In this document: in pieces, positions 9,433 to 18,532 of the stretch | How the letters are laid out: each line of letters begins with the position of its first letter | How positions within the stretch are numbered: position 1 is the first letter of the stretch | Source: Echinicola jeungdonensis | GTDB lineage: Bacteria > Bacteroidota > Bacteroidia > Cytophagales > Cyclobacteriaceae | Direction: 5' to 3' | NCBI RefSeq assembly: GCF_030409905.1 | Contig: NZ_JAUFQT010000001.1 | Span: 2,937,001 to 3,001,000 of the forward strand | DNA length: 64,000 nt | Made by a program: the position numbers and the translations under genes | Notes under the pieces: generated by a model | Told to the model about the DNA's origin: nothing | The model's input: the letters and a program-made list of their open reading frames with translations, nothing else | The model's database searches: none

Positions 9433-9857
9433 TATTGTTTTTTCTCCAAAACAGCAAGGGTAATTCTACTGACACAAACTAGCTGGCCTTGTTCATTGTT
9501 TATTTTTATTTCCCAAACCTGTGTTTTTCCGCCAATATGTAGGGGTTTGGCAATTCCAGTTACTTTTCCCGATTTAACCGATTTAAGGTGATTGGCGTTG
9601 ATTTCCAGGCCTACGCAAAAATGGGTATCTGGATTGATACAGCAAGTTGCAGCTACACTACCCAATGTCTCAGCCAATACCATATTGGCTCCCCCATGTA
9701 AAAGGCCCAATGGTTGTTTGGTCCGGTGATCCACAGGCATGGTAGCCTCCAAATAATCCTCTCCAATGGCAGTAAATGCAATGCCCAAATGATCGGCCAT
9801 ATTGTTTTTGCCCAATTGGTTCAAAAAATCCAACTTGAGGTTTTTGTTAAATATCAT
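9432..9857 (-). CDS. hotdog-fold thioesterase, candidate DHNA-CoA hydrolase
   Basis: A PaaI-type hotdog thioesterase of 141 residues. The active-site segment LLHGGANMVLAETLGS has the HGG motif (H54) and the catalytic Glu (E63) in the usual spacing. The frame stays open to 10103, but that extension would overlap the divergent phosphatase gene; the ATG at 9857 (MIFNKNLKL) gives the proper family length. It is the first gene of an operon with menF and menD and overlaps menF by one base. From this context the likely role is hydrolysis of 1,4-dihydroxy-2-naphthoyl-CoA, the product of MenB, to DHNA. That function is inference; the fold and active site are directly visible. Confidence 0.85.
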   Translation of the reverse strand: MIFNKNLKLDFLNQLGKNNMADHLGIAFTAIGEDYLEATMPVDHRTKQPLGLLHGGANMVLAETLGSVAATCCINPDTHFCVGLEINANHLKSVKSGKVTGIAKPLHIGGKTQVWEIKINNEQGQLVCVSRITLAVLEKKQ

Positions 9858-9911
9858 GTATTTTGAAATAAAAGCGTTTTCTTTGAAAATCGTTAACAAA
9901 AATACAGAATC

Positions 9912-10541
9912 TTGAGTACTAAAAAAATCTACCTCGTCAGACACGGACAAACTGATTATAATCTTAGAGGAGTAGTGCAGGGCAGTGGAATAGACGCTCC
10001 CATCAATGAAACTGGAGAAAAGCAAGCGGAGGCCTTTTATGAAGCCCACAAGGATATCCCTTTTGATTTTATTTACTATACGGGGCTTCAAAGAACCCGA
10101 CAATCGATCTCAAAATTTTTGAACAAGGGAATTCCTCATGAGGGATTGGAAGAGTTAAATGAGATCAGCTGGGGAAGGTATGAAGGGGTGCCCATGGACC
10201 ATGGGGAAAATGAATACTATCAAAATATGCTTCAGAAATGGTCTGAGGGAGAATTGGATTATTGTATTGAAGGTGGAGAATCTCCTAATATGGTTTACAA
10301 AAGGCTCAGGAAAGGCCTGGATTATATTCTTGAAAAGGGCGGGGAAACCATTCTCATTTGCATGCATGGTAGGGCCATAAGGGTTATGCTTAGCGTAATG
10401 CTCAATTATGACCTGAGATTTATGGACGTATTTGAGCACCATAACCTGGGATGTTATGAACTAAGCTTGTTGGAAGCCGGAGATTTCAGGATTGACCGTT
10501 ATAATAATATGGACCACCTAAAAGCTAAAGGATTGATCTAA
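9912..10541 (+). CDS. histidine phosphatase family protein
   Basis: Phosphoglycerate-mutase-like phosphatase of 209 residues. It opens with the phospho-acceptor motif LVRHGQTDYN (H11) and has the second catalytic histidine in ICMHGRAIRVML near residue 150. Members act on phosphosugars, alpha-ribazole phosphate or other small phosphates, and the substrate cannot be told from sequence. The start is a TTG at 9912, the only start that preserves the N-terminal RHG strand. It is divergent from the thioesterase gene with only 54 bp between the starts, and its end overlaps the convergent small gene downstream by 17 bp. Confidence 0.87.
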   Translation: MSTKKIYLVRHGQTDYNLRGVVQGSGIDAPINETGEKQAEAFYEAHKDIPFDFIYYTGLQRTRQSISKFLNKGIPHEGLEELNEISWGRYEGVPMDHGENEYYQNMLQKWSEGELDYCIEGGESPNMVYKRLRKGLDYILEKGGETILICMHGRAIRVMLSVMLNYDLRFMDVFEHHNLGCYELSLLEAGDFRIDRYNNMDHLKAKGLI

Positions 10542-10935
10542 TGGCCTTGGCTTTTTTCTTGTCAATTTTTTCATAAAAAGAGGACATCAGACCCTGGTAA
10601 TTTTCTCGGGACTCATCCATGTCAATAATCCTAAAAGCAACTTCTTGAAGAGGTTTCCAAGTGGATTGATTGACTTGAACTAATGTTTGTCCAAATTGAC
10701 ATTTGTCAAATTCACAGTCAGGAACATTGATGAAAATAGCAGCATCTGAGTTTCCCATGTAGGATTTGGTCTCAAACTCTTCTAAAAAGCTCAATTCAAT
10801 GTACTTAGCACTGGATTTTAGTTCCTTTAACTCTGCTTTGTTAAATATAACTAGAAATGTTTTTTCTTCCGGGTTTTTGCAATATCCGGAAGATATAAGG
10901 CAAATAAGCAATAGAGATAGAATAATATTTTTCAT
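10525..10935 (-). CDS. small exported protein, unknown function
   Basis: I do not recognise this 136-residue protein. It starts with a clear signal peptide (MKN followed by a leucine/isoleucine-rich stretch). A cysteine at residue 19 (SSGYC) could suggest a lipoprotein, but the tyrosine just before it does not fit a lipobox, so cleavage by the general signal peptidase is as likely. The mature part is acidic and mixed alpha/beta, with two cysteines in PDCEFDKC that could form a disulfide. The 3' end overlaps the convergent phosphatase gene by 17 bp. Confidence 0.6.
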   Translation of the reverse strand: MKNIILSLLLICLISSGYCKNPEEKTFLVIFNKAELKELKSSAKYIELSFLEEFETKSYMGNSDAAIFINVPDCEFDKCQFGQTLVQVNQSTWKPLQEVAFRIIDMDESRENYQGLMSSFYEKIDKKKAKAIRSIL

Positions 10936-11084
10936 GTCGATAATATATGAAAATTATTAGGATCATTCAAATATCTTGGTCCTACTTGTTAAATATTTTT
11001 TTCACCTTAATGTTTAATTAATAGGATGTTATGAGTTATAGTAAAGAAAAAATTGTGCCAAAAGTAGAATAATTGCGGGTTTTT

Positions 11085-11124
11085 CTCACCCCAAAAGAGG
11101 AGTTTACTCCTCTTTTGGGGTGAG
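11085..11124. terminator. long perfect hairpin downstream of the TPR lipoprotein gene
   Basis: A perfect 19-bp inverted repeat (11085-11103 with 11106-11124) separated by two bases. It starts 8 bp beyond the stop of the TPR gene on the minus strand. There is no T-run on the exit side, so it may act as an RNA-stabilising 3' hairpin as much as a terminator. Confidence 0.65.
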
Positions 11125-11131
11125 GCTTAAA

Positions 11132-12784
11132 TTAAGATTGCTGAACGTTAAGAAAACTTCTTGCATGTTGGATCTCGGGACGTTCGGATGAAGGGTTTTC
11201 TACTAGCTCTAGAAGTTGGTGGTAATATTGTTTAGCTTTTTCCAGATCACCCACCTTTTCAGCTGCTTTTCCTGCTCCATATATACTGTTAAATCTATTG
11301 GGGTTTCTTAAAAGAGCCTCTTCATAGGCGACCATTGCTTTTTCAGGCATACCCATTTCAAAATACATATCCCCAAGCATCTCTTTCATGGGAAGTAATT
11401 CTCCAGGTGTAATAGGGCTTTTCTCTGTAGCTGCTTCCATTTCTGCTGCCTTTAATAAGGTTTTAAGAGCCTGGTCCTTTTGGTTTTGGGCATAAAAGAG
11501 CCAAGCCTCTACAGCTGTTTTTTGAATATTTACCTGTTGGGCCCAGTATTGAGCAGCCCTGTTTTCCTCTAACGTTTTTTTAATGTTTTGCAGTTTTTGT
11601 ATTGATTCCAGGGATTGTTGCTCATTTCCTTCTCTGGCGGCCCCTATTCCTTTGGCAAAATGGGTCAAGGCCTCAAAGGCAGGGAATTTTTCCCAGGCAA
11701 AATGATCAGGGTGACGTTCCGGAAGTTGAGAGGCTTTTTTCCAATCATGGTTTTCTAAGGCAAGCCTTGCTGGAAAGGCAGCAAGCATAAAAGCTGTACC
11801 TGCATGAATTTGATAGGGTCCCTGCAAGGTGTCGAGGGTGGCTTTTAATTCTTCAGCCTTTTTGTCCTCCGCCTTTTGTAAATAAGCATATACCAAATAA
11901 TCTAATGCATGAAAATAATGCCCTGAAACTTGACCTTTATAAGGGTATTTTAAGGCAGCTTCAGCAGACCTGAGGTTCCATTCTATTGACTCGTTCCAGT
12001 ATCCTAACCGGGTGAAGATATGAGAGGGCATATGGAGGGCATGAGGGATTTCTGGAGCAATTTTGCCATAGTTATTGGCAACTCTTATGGCGTTGGAGGC
12101 AAGGGGTGGTACATCATAAGCGTGAATGGCATAGTGGAAACCGCCAGGGTGATCAGGGATGATTTGAAGGGCCATTTCTGCAGTTTTGCCCACTTCTTTT
12201 TGGACAGAATAGCTTTTGTCAGCAGGGGAGGCAGTAGCCAACCTGCTTAAGCCGTGAAATAAATCTGCTTCCAGGTCTATCGGGAATTGTTGGTGGACTT
12301 CCCTCCAGCCTTTTTCAAATGCCAATAACCTTTCTTTTTCAGTTTTGGTGGCTCCATTTTCATAGTAAGCTGCAATGGTTTTTCCATAACCTGTTTCCTT
12401 TTCATCTTTGGCATATTTTAATGCTTTTTGACTTAATTCCCAGCCTTCTTTTAATTCTCCTTTGGAAGGTTCATCGGGCCAGAGGGGGTGAATATAAGTC
12501 ATCGCTTTTCCCCAATAACCCCAAAAACATTTTGGATCCTTTTCAATAATGTTTTCAAAAGTGTACCGGGCGTCTTCATAAGTCATATGGTGAACCAAGG
12601 CCAAGCCAAATTGAATCAAAGAATCGACTGCTGGTCCACAACCTTCGCTAAATTGTACCGTTCCGCACATCGTGTTCGGACTAAGGTAATTACTGTTTAG
12701 GGCATCGGTCTCTTGTTGGGATTTTTCCTTGCAAGACGCCAATAGCATCAGCCCTATAAATGAGAGGACAATGAAATATTTCAT
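11132..12784 (-). CDS. TPR-repeat lipoprotein with conserved histidine motifs
   Basis: A 550-residue lipoprotein. The signal peptide ends in LLASC, a good lipobox with Cys at residue 18. The mature protein is helical and built of tetratricopeptide-like repeats: YTFENIIEKDP near residue 80, and a clear pair near residues 465-540 (MPEKAMVAYEEALLRNP, LEKAKQYYHQLLEL). Between the repeats are histidine-rich stretches, HHMTYEDA, HPGGFHYAIHAYD and HALHMPSHIFTRLG, which recur in this family and look like a metal or ligand site. No activity has been established that I know of. It stands alone between convergent and same-strand neighbours. Confidence 0.75.
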   Translation of the reverse strand: MKYFIVLSFIGLMLLASCKEKSQQETDALNSNYLSPNTMCGTVQFSEGCGPAVDSLIQFGLALVHHMTYEDARYTFENIIEKDPKCFWGYWGKAMTYIHPLWPDEPSKGELKEGWELSQKALKYAKDEKETGYGKTIAAYYENGATKTEKERLLAFEKGWREVHQQFPIDLEADLFHGLSRLATASPADKSYSVQKEVGKTAEMALQIIPDHPGGFHYAIHAYDVPPLASNAIRVANNYGKIAPEIPHALHMPSHIFTRLGYWNESIEWNLRSAEAALKYPYKGQVSGHYFHALDYLVYAYLQKAEDKKAEELKATLDTLQGPYQIHAGTAFMLAAFPARLALENHDWKKASQLPERHPDHFAWEKFPAFEALTHFAKGIGAAREGNEQQSLESIQKLQNIKKTLEENRAAQYWAQQVNIQKTAVEAWLFYAQNQKDQALKTLLKAAEMEAATEKSPITPGELLPMKEMLGDMYFEMGMPEKAMVAYEEALLRNPNRFNSIYGAGKAAEKVGDLEKAKQYYHQLLELVENPSSERPEIQHARSFLNVQQS

Positions 12785-12890
12785 GGTGTAATAAGGATGG
12801 GTTTAAAAGTAAATTTACATATTTAAAATGTAAATAGCTGAAAAATAACGGATTGTATGACGTGGTGTTTTGAGGTGAAAAAATGAAGAC

Positions 12891-12919
12891 AAAAAAATAG
12901 CCCATATAATGGGCTATTT
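12891..12919 (-). terminator. intrinsic terminator of the zinc-ribbon gene
   Basis: An 11-bp stem (12895-12905 with 12909-12919, core AATAGCCCA) with a 3-nt loop lies 3 bp after the stop codon. On the minus strand it is followed by a run of seven T. Confidence 0.85.
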
Positions 12920-12921
12920 GA

Positions 12922-13695
12922 TTATGATTTTCTGGAACCTCTTTTTTTCTTCGGAATCGTTTCATCTTGAATTTCATCGGCAACACCGGCCAAGATCCTT
13001 CCGCAGTGTTCACAGACAATGATTTTTTTCTGTTCTCTAATATCCGCTTGTCTTTGAGGAGGGACGATGTTAAAGCAACCGCCGCAGGCACCTCTTTTTA
13101 CCATTACAACAGCCAATCCGTTTTTGGCATTTTTTCTGATTTTATCGTAAGACTTCAGGATTCTGTCATCGATTTTTTTCGTAGCCTTTTCTCTTTCGGA
13201 TTTTAATTTGTTCTCTTCAGTCTCGCTTTCTGCCACGATGGTTTTCAATTCCTCGTTTTTGGTGTCAAGATCTTTTTTACGATCCTTAAGCGTTTCATTA
13301 AGATCCTCCAAATCCTGCTTTTTCCCCTCAATTCTAGCTTCCGCTTCGCCGATTTTTTTCTTGGAAACCTGGATTTCCAAATCCTGCAGTTCAAGTTCTT
13401 TGGTGATGGCGTCATACTCCCGGTTGTTTCTGACATTCATCTGCTGATCTTGGTATTTTTTGATCAACTTTTCAGATTCCTTGATAGCCTCCTTGTGTTT
13501 TTTGATTTCCTCTTCCAGGGAGACAATGTCTTTATTGAATTTCTCCAACCGGGTTTCATAGCCGGTTATTTCGTCTTCAAGGTCCTGAACTTCTTCGGGA
13601 AGGGCTCCCCTGATTTTAAAAATTGCATCGAGGCGGGAATCGATTGATTGAAGATTATGAATGGCTTCAAGTTTCTGTGCAACTGTACTTTCCAT
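12922..13695 (-). CDS. coiled-coil protein with C4 zinc ribbon (DUF164/CdsZ type)
   Basis: A 257-residue protein with a long charged coiled coil over residues 30-180, rich in Glu/Lys with leucine spacing. A C-terminal zinc ribbon has two CxxC knuckles, GACGGC and VCEHCG, near residues 200-235. This layout is that of the bacterial C4-type zinc-ribbon family studied as CdsZ in Chlamydia and Helicobacter, proposed to bind nucleic acid or to affect flagellar/secretion functions; its role in Bacteroidota is unknown. The basic tail (KKKRGSRK) is consistent with nucleic-acid contact. It is 3 bp downstream of the Nif3-like gene and co-transcribed with it. Confidence 0.88.
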   Translation of the reverse strand: MESTVAQKLEAIHNLQSIDSRLDAIFKIRGALPEEVQDLEDEITGYETRLEKFNKDIVSLEEEIKKHKEAIKESEKLIKKYQDQQMNVRNNREYDAITKELELQDLEIQVSKKKIGEAEARIEGKKQDLEDLNETLKDRKKDLDTKNEELKTIVAESETEENKLKSEREKATKKIDDRILKSYDKIRKNAKNGLAVVMVKRGACGGCFNIVPPQRQADIREQKKIIVCEHCGRILAGVADEIQDETIPKKKRGSRKS

Positions 13696-13698
13696 GTA

Positions 13699-14799
13699 CT
13701 AAATGTAAGTTATGGGATTTGTAATGACTTTTGTCAAATAGAGTGCAATATTACTAAATTTTTGTGACAATAGCTCCATTAATAATTCTTTTGTATGGAT
13801 TTCGCTTTCGTAATGCCCGATGTCAGCCAAAACTATCTGATTGTCAGCATCAAAGAATTCGTGGTATTTTATGTCCGAAGTGATGAATATGTCCGCATTT
13901 GCTTTTTTTGCTGCTCCTAAAAGAAAAATTCCTGCTCCTCCACAGATAGCTACCCTTTTAATTTGTCGATCCCTGAGAGCGGTAAATTTTATAATATGAA
14001 GATTCATGGAGCTCTTTAAATGCTGCAAAAATACTTTTTCATTCATAGGTTGGGGTAATTCTCCGACCATACCTGCCCCCACTTCCTGATGTTCATTTTC
14101 CAGGCTTTGCAGATAGTAGGCTACCTCTTCATATGGATGGCTTTTTTTTAAGGCACTTAAGATCTTATTTTTTAAAAAGGCCGGGAAGATTACTTCCACT
14201 CTTTTTTCTTGTACCGTTTCAGTTTTTCCCTGAGAACCAATGGTTGGGTTTGAATTTTCAGAGGGCAGAAATGTCCCTTCCCCTAATACTTGAAAACTGC
14301 AATTGGAATATTCCCCAATGGATCCAGCCCCAGCTTTATACAATCCCTGTAAAACTTCTTCTGTATTTTCATTGGGGACAAAAACCACCAATTTCATCAA
14401 AAGGGAATTTTTCGGAGCCAAAATCCGGGACTTTTCTAAGCCTATTTTTTCTGCGATTTTCCGGTTTACCCCCGTATGGACATGATCCAAATTGGTATGG
14501 ATGGCATAAATGGCAATATCATTTTTGATGGCTTTAATCACCGTCCTTTCTACGTAATTTTTACCTGTCAAGCTTTTTAATCCCTTGAAGATGATGGGGT
14601 GATGTGCCACAATGAGATTACAATTTTTGTCAATTGCATCCTGAACCACCTCTTCAGTAACATCCAGGGTACAAAGTATACCTTTTACCTTATCCTTCGG
14701 ACTGCCTGTGATCAATTGGGCATTGTCGTAAGATTCCTGATAAGCAGGTGGGGCAATGCTTTCTAAGTAAGAAACTACATCTCTTATCAAATTAACCAT
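13699..14799 (-). CDS. Nif3-like dinuclear metal-centre hexameric protein
   Basis: Member of the Nif3/YbgI/YqfO family, a toroidal hexamer with a two-metal site. Metal-ligand motifs are visible: AHHPIIFKGLKSL near residue 65, NLDHVHTGVN near 104 and the C-terminal DIGHYESE. At 366 residues it is of the long, YqfO type: the part between about 130 and 235 is an inserted PII-like domain (VVFVPNENTEEVL, then HPYEEVAYYL). The family is sometimes annotated as GTP cyclohydrolase 1 type 2, but its true function is open. It is followed closely by the zinc-ribbon gene, a pairing that suggests joint function. Confidence 0.9.
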   Translation of the reverse strand: MVNLIRDVVSYLESIAPPAYQESYDNAQLITGSPKDKVKGILCTLDVTEEVVQDAIDKNCNLIVAHHPIIFKGLKSLTGKNYVERTVIKAIKNDIAIYAIHTNLDHVHTGVNRKIAEKIGLEKSRILAPKNSLLMKLVVFVPNENTEEVLQGLYKAGAGSIGEYSNCSFQVLGEGTFLPSENSNPTIGSQGKTETVQEKRVEVIFPAFLKNKILSALKKSHPYEEVAYYLQSLENEHQEVGAGMVGELPQPMNEKVFLQHLKSSMNLHIIKFTALRDRQIKRVAICGGAGIFLLGAAKKANADIFITSDIKYHEFFDADNQIVLADIGHYESEIHTKELLMELLSQKFSNIALYLTKVITNPITYI

Positions 14800-14845
14800 A
14801 TATTTGTATCTAGCTTTGAAATCAAAAATATAAAAAAATATAGGA

Positions 14846-15913
14846 ATGAAGCCCCATCAATTTCTCTTATATCCTTTTTCACTTTTGTATGATGGGCTGA
14901 CCCGGTTGAGAAACAAGATGTTTGACCGGGGAGTGAAAAAAAGTGTGGTTTTTGAAATCCCAACCATTGTAGTCGGAAACCTGTCTATGGGAGGAACCGG
15001 GAAAACTCCAATGGTGGAATTTTTATTGACTGAATTTAGGGAGATGTATGAAGTGGCCATGCTGAGCAGGGGGTATGGCCGGAATACTAAAGGGTTTATT
15101 TTGGCTAATTCCCAGTCCACTCCTGAGAAAATTGGAGATGAACCCTATCAGATTTTTCAAAAATTCGGAGAAGAGGTCGCTGTGGCCGTAGGTGAACAAA
15201 GGGTGCTCGCCATCCCCAGGATAATTGAAAATAACCCTGCAACCGAACTGTTAGTACTGGATGATGCATTTCAGCACCGTTATGTCAAAGGTGATTTCAA
15301 TATTTTATTAACTACTTATCAAAAACCCTTTTTCAATGATCATGTACTGCCAATGGGGACCTTGAGGGAAAATCCCAATGGGGCCAAAAGAGCCAATGTG
15401 GTAGTGGTAACCAAATGCCCGGATAACCTGGCGGAGAAGGAAAAAAATTACTACATAGAGGGAATCCACCGTTTTACCAAAAAACACTGTCCGGTAGTTT
15501 TTGCAAGCTTAAATTATGGCCAGCCGTATAATATTTGGAATGGTGAGCCAGAAGAATTGGAGAGAGTCATTTTGTTAAGTGGCATTGCCAATCCAAAAGT
15601 GTTATATGAATACGTTAAAGGTCAGTATGAGTTGCTGGATTTTTTGGAATATGGAGATCATTACAATTATTCCGAAAAAGATGTGGAAGATCTGCTGTTA
15701 AAATACAAAGCCCATTTACCTCAAAATACCGCCATCCTAACAACCGAAAAAGATGCGGTAAAACTTAAAGCGGATAAATTCCTAAAATATTTGGGAGAAA
15801 TTCCGATTTTTGCGTTACCTGTCCAGGTAAAATTCGAGGAGAAGGATAAACATGCCTTATTGGAATTGGCTTCAAAAGCTATAAGGGAAAAAGGATATCA
15901 AAGTGAACGTTAA
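14846..15913 (+). CDS. lpxK: tetraacyldisaccharide 4'-kinase
   Basis: Inner-membrane kinase that phosphorylates the 4' position of the lipid A precursor. The P-loop VVGNLSMGGTGKTPMVEF lies at residues 40-57, preceded by an N-terminal hydrophobic segment (LYPFSLLYDGLT) that seats it in the membrane. Further family motifs are LSRGYGR, DDAFQHR and TEKDAVKL. Length 355 is normal. It overlaps the following porin gene by 11 bp and so heads a lpxK-porin-miaE operon. Confidence 0.92.
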   Translation: MKPHQFLLYPFSLLYDGLTRLRNKMFDRGVKKSVVFEIPTIVVGNLSMGGTGKTPMVEFLLTEFREMYEVAMLSRGYGRNTKGFILANSQSTPEKIGDEPYQIFQKFGEEVAVAVGEQRVLAIPRIIENNPATELLVLDDAFQHRYVKGDFNILLTTYQKPFFNDHVLPMGTLRENPNGAKRANVVVVTKCPDNLAEKEKNYYIEGIHRFTKKHCPVVFASLNYGQPYNIWNGEPEELERVILLSGIANPKVLYEYVKGQYELLDFLEYGDHYNYSEKDVEDLLLKYKAHLPQNTAILTTEKDAVKLKADKFLKYLGEIPIFALPVQVKFEEKDKHALLELASKAIREKGYQSER

Positions 15914-17801
15914 ATATTTACTAATAATATTTTTAGGGTTGAGTACTTTTGGGTTTCAATTATTGGCTCAGGATACAAGGCCTCCAGGTGAAGGGGATGC
16001 AGAGGACCAGCCCCAGGAAAGAAGAGGCTTGATCGATGATTCTACCAAAATGGTTTATGGCCCTAAAACCTCTTTATACTTTCAGGAAAAGCATCTAAGG
16101 TATAATAAAATGAAAAAAATCCCTTTGGATACGGGATTGACAGATTTCCATAATTTTGAACCGGTATTTGACAGCGGTCATAAATATCAGGACCTGGGCA
16201 ATATTGGTAGTGCAGCACAACCTATTTATTATCAAATCCCGGGATTGATTGGGACAACTTCCGGCTTTGATGTTTATGATTTGTATTACCATTCGCCCGA
16301 CAGTTTAAGGTATTTTGACACAAAATCCCCTTATACCAAACTGGAAGCTTTTTATGGTGGAGGCAACCGGAATATGCTAAATGTGGAATTTGCCCGAAAT
16401 GTAACCCCTACTTGGAATTTGGGTTTTAATTTCAACACGATCAGGGCAAGGAAAGTCCTCAATCCCACAGGTAGGGACGATCACATGGTTCAGCAAAATT
16501 CCTATTCCCTGCATACTAATTATCAATCTGATAATGGGAAATATTTTTTGTTGGCCAATTTTTCCCGGATGCACCATCTGGTATTTGAACAAGGAGGGAT
16601 TATACCACCTGAAGTGGATTCCACATCCCGTTATTTTTCTTATGAAGATGCAAAAGTATGGTTGAGGAATTCCAGGGCACTAGACCTAAGGCAAGATTAT
16701 CATCTTTATCATCAATTTAAGCTACTAAAAGGTTGGGAAATTTATCATGTGTTTGATAAGAAAAAGCAGCTGGTAACCTTTTTCTCAGATTTAACTACCG
16801 ATGACGCTTTATTTTTTAATGAAAATAGGTTTGTCAGCAATGACACCACTTCCAACCGTCATCATTTTTCTGAATGGAGAAATGAAGCAGGATTCAAGGG
16901 GGATTTTGGTCCGGTATATTATAATGCATACGTAAAGTATAGAACAGGCAGGATGGCCAATCAGCACTTTGAAACCAATAATAGCTTCCATGAAGTTTAT
17001 CTTGGTGGAGCACTGCGAGGGGATATTAATGAGCGTTGGTCTTTTGAAGCAGAGGGGGAGTATTTAATCCCCAATGGTTATAGGCTTAAGGGGGATTTTA
17101 ATTCACCATTTTTGGAAGTGCATTATACCAAGGCCTTGTACAAGCCCACCTCCATGCAGCAAAAGTACAGGGGGAACCATTACCAATGGGACAATGATTT
17201 TTCCAATGTTGGGGTGGATCAGATTAAGGGAACTATTAAGGCCGATTTTACCAGTTTTTCCATCAGACCTGCTTTAACACTCAACAGGGTTAATAATTAC
17301 ATATTCTTTAATGAGGACCAAGTTCCTGAACAAGCCAATGGGGAGGCTTTTATGGTGATTCCTTCCGTAAAAATGGATATTACATTTTGGAAAAAGTTGG
17401 TTTGGCAAACTGAAGTAATCCATACCACTATTACAGGAGACAGGGAGGATAATTTTAGGATTCCGGAATTGTTTGCTAGATCAAGGTTGTTTTTTGATGG
17501 GCCCATGTTTGACGAAAACCTGTTTATCCAATTTGGGGTAGAGGGGAGGTATCATAGTGATTATTTTGGAGAAGCTTATATGCCGGCTACCCAACAATTT
17601 TATTTAAGCGATTTTAATCTTTATGCTTACCCGGTATTAGATGCTTTTGTCAACCTAAGGATCAACCGTGCCAGGGTGCTGTTCAGGTATAACCATGCTA
17701 ACAGTAATATGCTGGAAGACCCGGGGTACTTTGTAAGTCCCGGATATACAGGATTAAATAGCTTGTTGGATTTAGGAATAAGTTGGTATTTCTTTGATTA
17801 G
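15903..17801 (+). CDS. putative outer-membrane porin (PF14121-type)
   Basis: A 632-residue outer-membrane protein. It starts with GTG at 15903, overlapping lpxK by 11 bp. The signal peptide (residues 1-22, ending LLAQ) is followed by a proline- and charge-rich linker and then many amphipathic strands of the beta-barrel type with aromatic girdles (YLIPNGYRLKGDF, FVSPGYTGLN). The last residues, GISWYFFD, form a plausible closing strand. The pattern resembles the Bacteroidota putative porin family; I rely on overall features rather than a unique motif. What it transports is unknown. The neighbouring lpxK supports an envelope role. Confidence 0.8.
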   Translation: MNVKYLLIIFLGLSTFGFQLLAQDTRPPGEGDAEDQPQERRGLIDDSTKMVYGPKTSLYFQEKHLRYNKMKKIPLDTGLTDFHNFEPVFDSGHKYQDLGNIGSAAQPIYYQIPGLIGTTSGFDVYDLYYHSPDSLRYFDTKSPYTKLEAFYGGGNRNMLNVEFARNVTPTWNLGFNFNTIRARKVLNPTGRDDHMVQQNSYSLHTNYQSDNGKYFLLANFSRMHHLVFEQGGIIPPEVDSTSRYFSYEDAKVWLRNSRALDLRQDYHLYHQFKLLKGWEIYHVFDKKKQLVTFFSDLTTDDALFFNENRFVSNDTTSNRHHFSEWRNEAGFKGDFGPVYYNAYVKYRTGRMANQHFETNNSFHEVYLGGALRGDINERWSFEAEGEYLIPNGYRLKGDFNSPFLEVHYTKALYKPTSMQQKYRGNHYQWDNDFSNVGVDQIKGTIKADFTSFSIRPALTLNRVNNYIFFNEDQVPEQANGEAFMVIPSVKMDITFWKKLVWQTEVIHTTITGDREDNFRIPELFARSRLFFDGPMFDENLFIQFGVEGRYHSDYFGEAYMPATQQFYLSDFNLYAYPVLDAFVNLRINRARVLFRYNHANSNMLEDPGYFVSPGYTGLNSLLDLGISWYFFD

Positions 17802-17804
17802 ATC

Positions 17805-18419
17805 ATGAAACACTGGGAGGAAAGTACAAAGCAAAAAATGTTAAACCTGCAATTGCCCACGGACCCAAGATGGGCCAATATTGCAGCCATGAATTTGGAA
17901 GATATTTTGGTGGATCATGCCTATTGTGAGCAAAAGGCTGCATCTTCCTGTATTTCTTTAATTGTAAGGTATCCGGACCTGGAAAGGTTGGTAGATGTGT
18001 TAACCCCTGTGGTTGCCGAAGAATGGGAACACTTTGAAAGGGTGATGAAGCAAATCAGGAAAAGGGGGTATCAATTTGGACGTCCCCGAAAAGATGCCTA
18101 TGTGATCAAATTGAGTGAATTTGTCCAGAAGGGTGGAGGAAGGATGCAGCAACTATCGGAATTTTTGTTGATGAATGCCCTGATCGAAGCCAGAAGCTGT
18201 GAGCGGTTTAAATTGCTTTGGAAAAATATTCAGGATGAGGAATTACAGCAATTTTATTATGAACTGATGGTTTCAGAAGCTGGGCACTACGTGAATTTTA
18301 TTGACCTGGCAAAGCATTATTATGACCCTGAAAAGGTGAGTCAGCGCTGGAAGGAGTGGTTGGTCTATGAAGCATGGGTATTGAAGGAAATGGAATTTCG
18401 TCCGGACAGGATGCATTAA
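17805..18419 (+). CDS. miaE: tRNA-(ms2io6A)-hydroxylase
   Basis: Non-haem diiron monooxygenase that hydroxylates the isopentenyl group of ms2i6A37 in tRNA. The ferritin-like four-helix fold shows the ligand motifs LVDHAYCEQKAA, EEWEHFERV, EARSCERF and SEAGHYVNF, with the glutamates and histidines that bind the two irons. Length 204 is standard. It begins 3 bp after the porin stop codon. The enzyme that makes its substrate, MiaB, is encoded at 39.2-40.7 kb, which supports the assignment. Confidence 0.9.
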   Translation: MKHWEESTKQKMLNLQLPTDPRWANIAAMNLEDILVDHAYCEQKAASSCISLIVRYPDLERLVDVLTPVVAEEWEHFERVMKQIRKRGYQFGRPRKDAYVIKLSEFVQKGGGRMQQLSEFLLMNALIEARSCERFKLLWKNIQDEELQQFYYELMVSEAGHYVNFIDLAKHYYDPEKVSQRWKEWLVYEAWVLKEMEFRPDRMH

Positions 18420-18532
18420 TTTTTGGCAAAATTTCCTGATATGATTTTTTGATGACTAAATTAAGGAAAGAGACCTTTTTATTAATTAGGCCTCCGGAAT
18501 CTTTTTTTGCAAAATGGTTTAAACCATAATAT

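Noticed and set aside
12690..13091. 133-codon minus-strand frame overlapping the zinc-ribbon gene
   Set aside because: It lies in another frame of a well-supported gene and has no family features.
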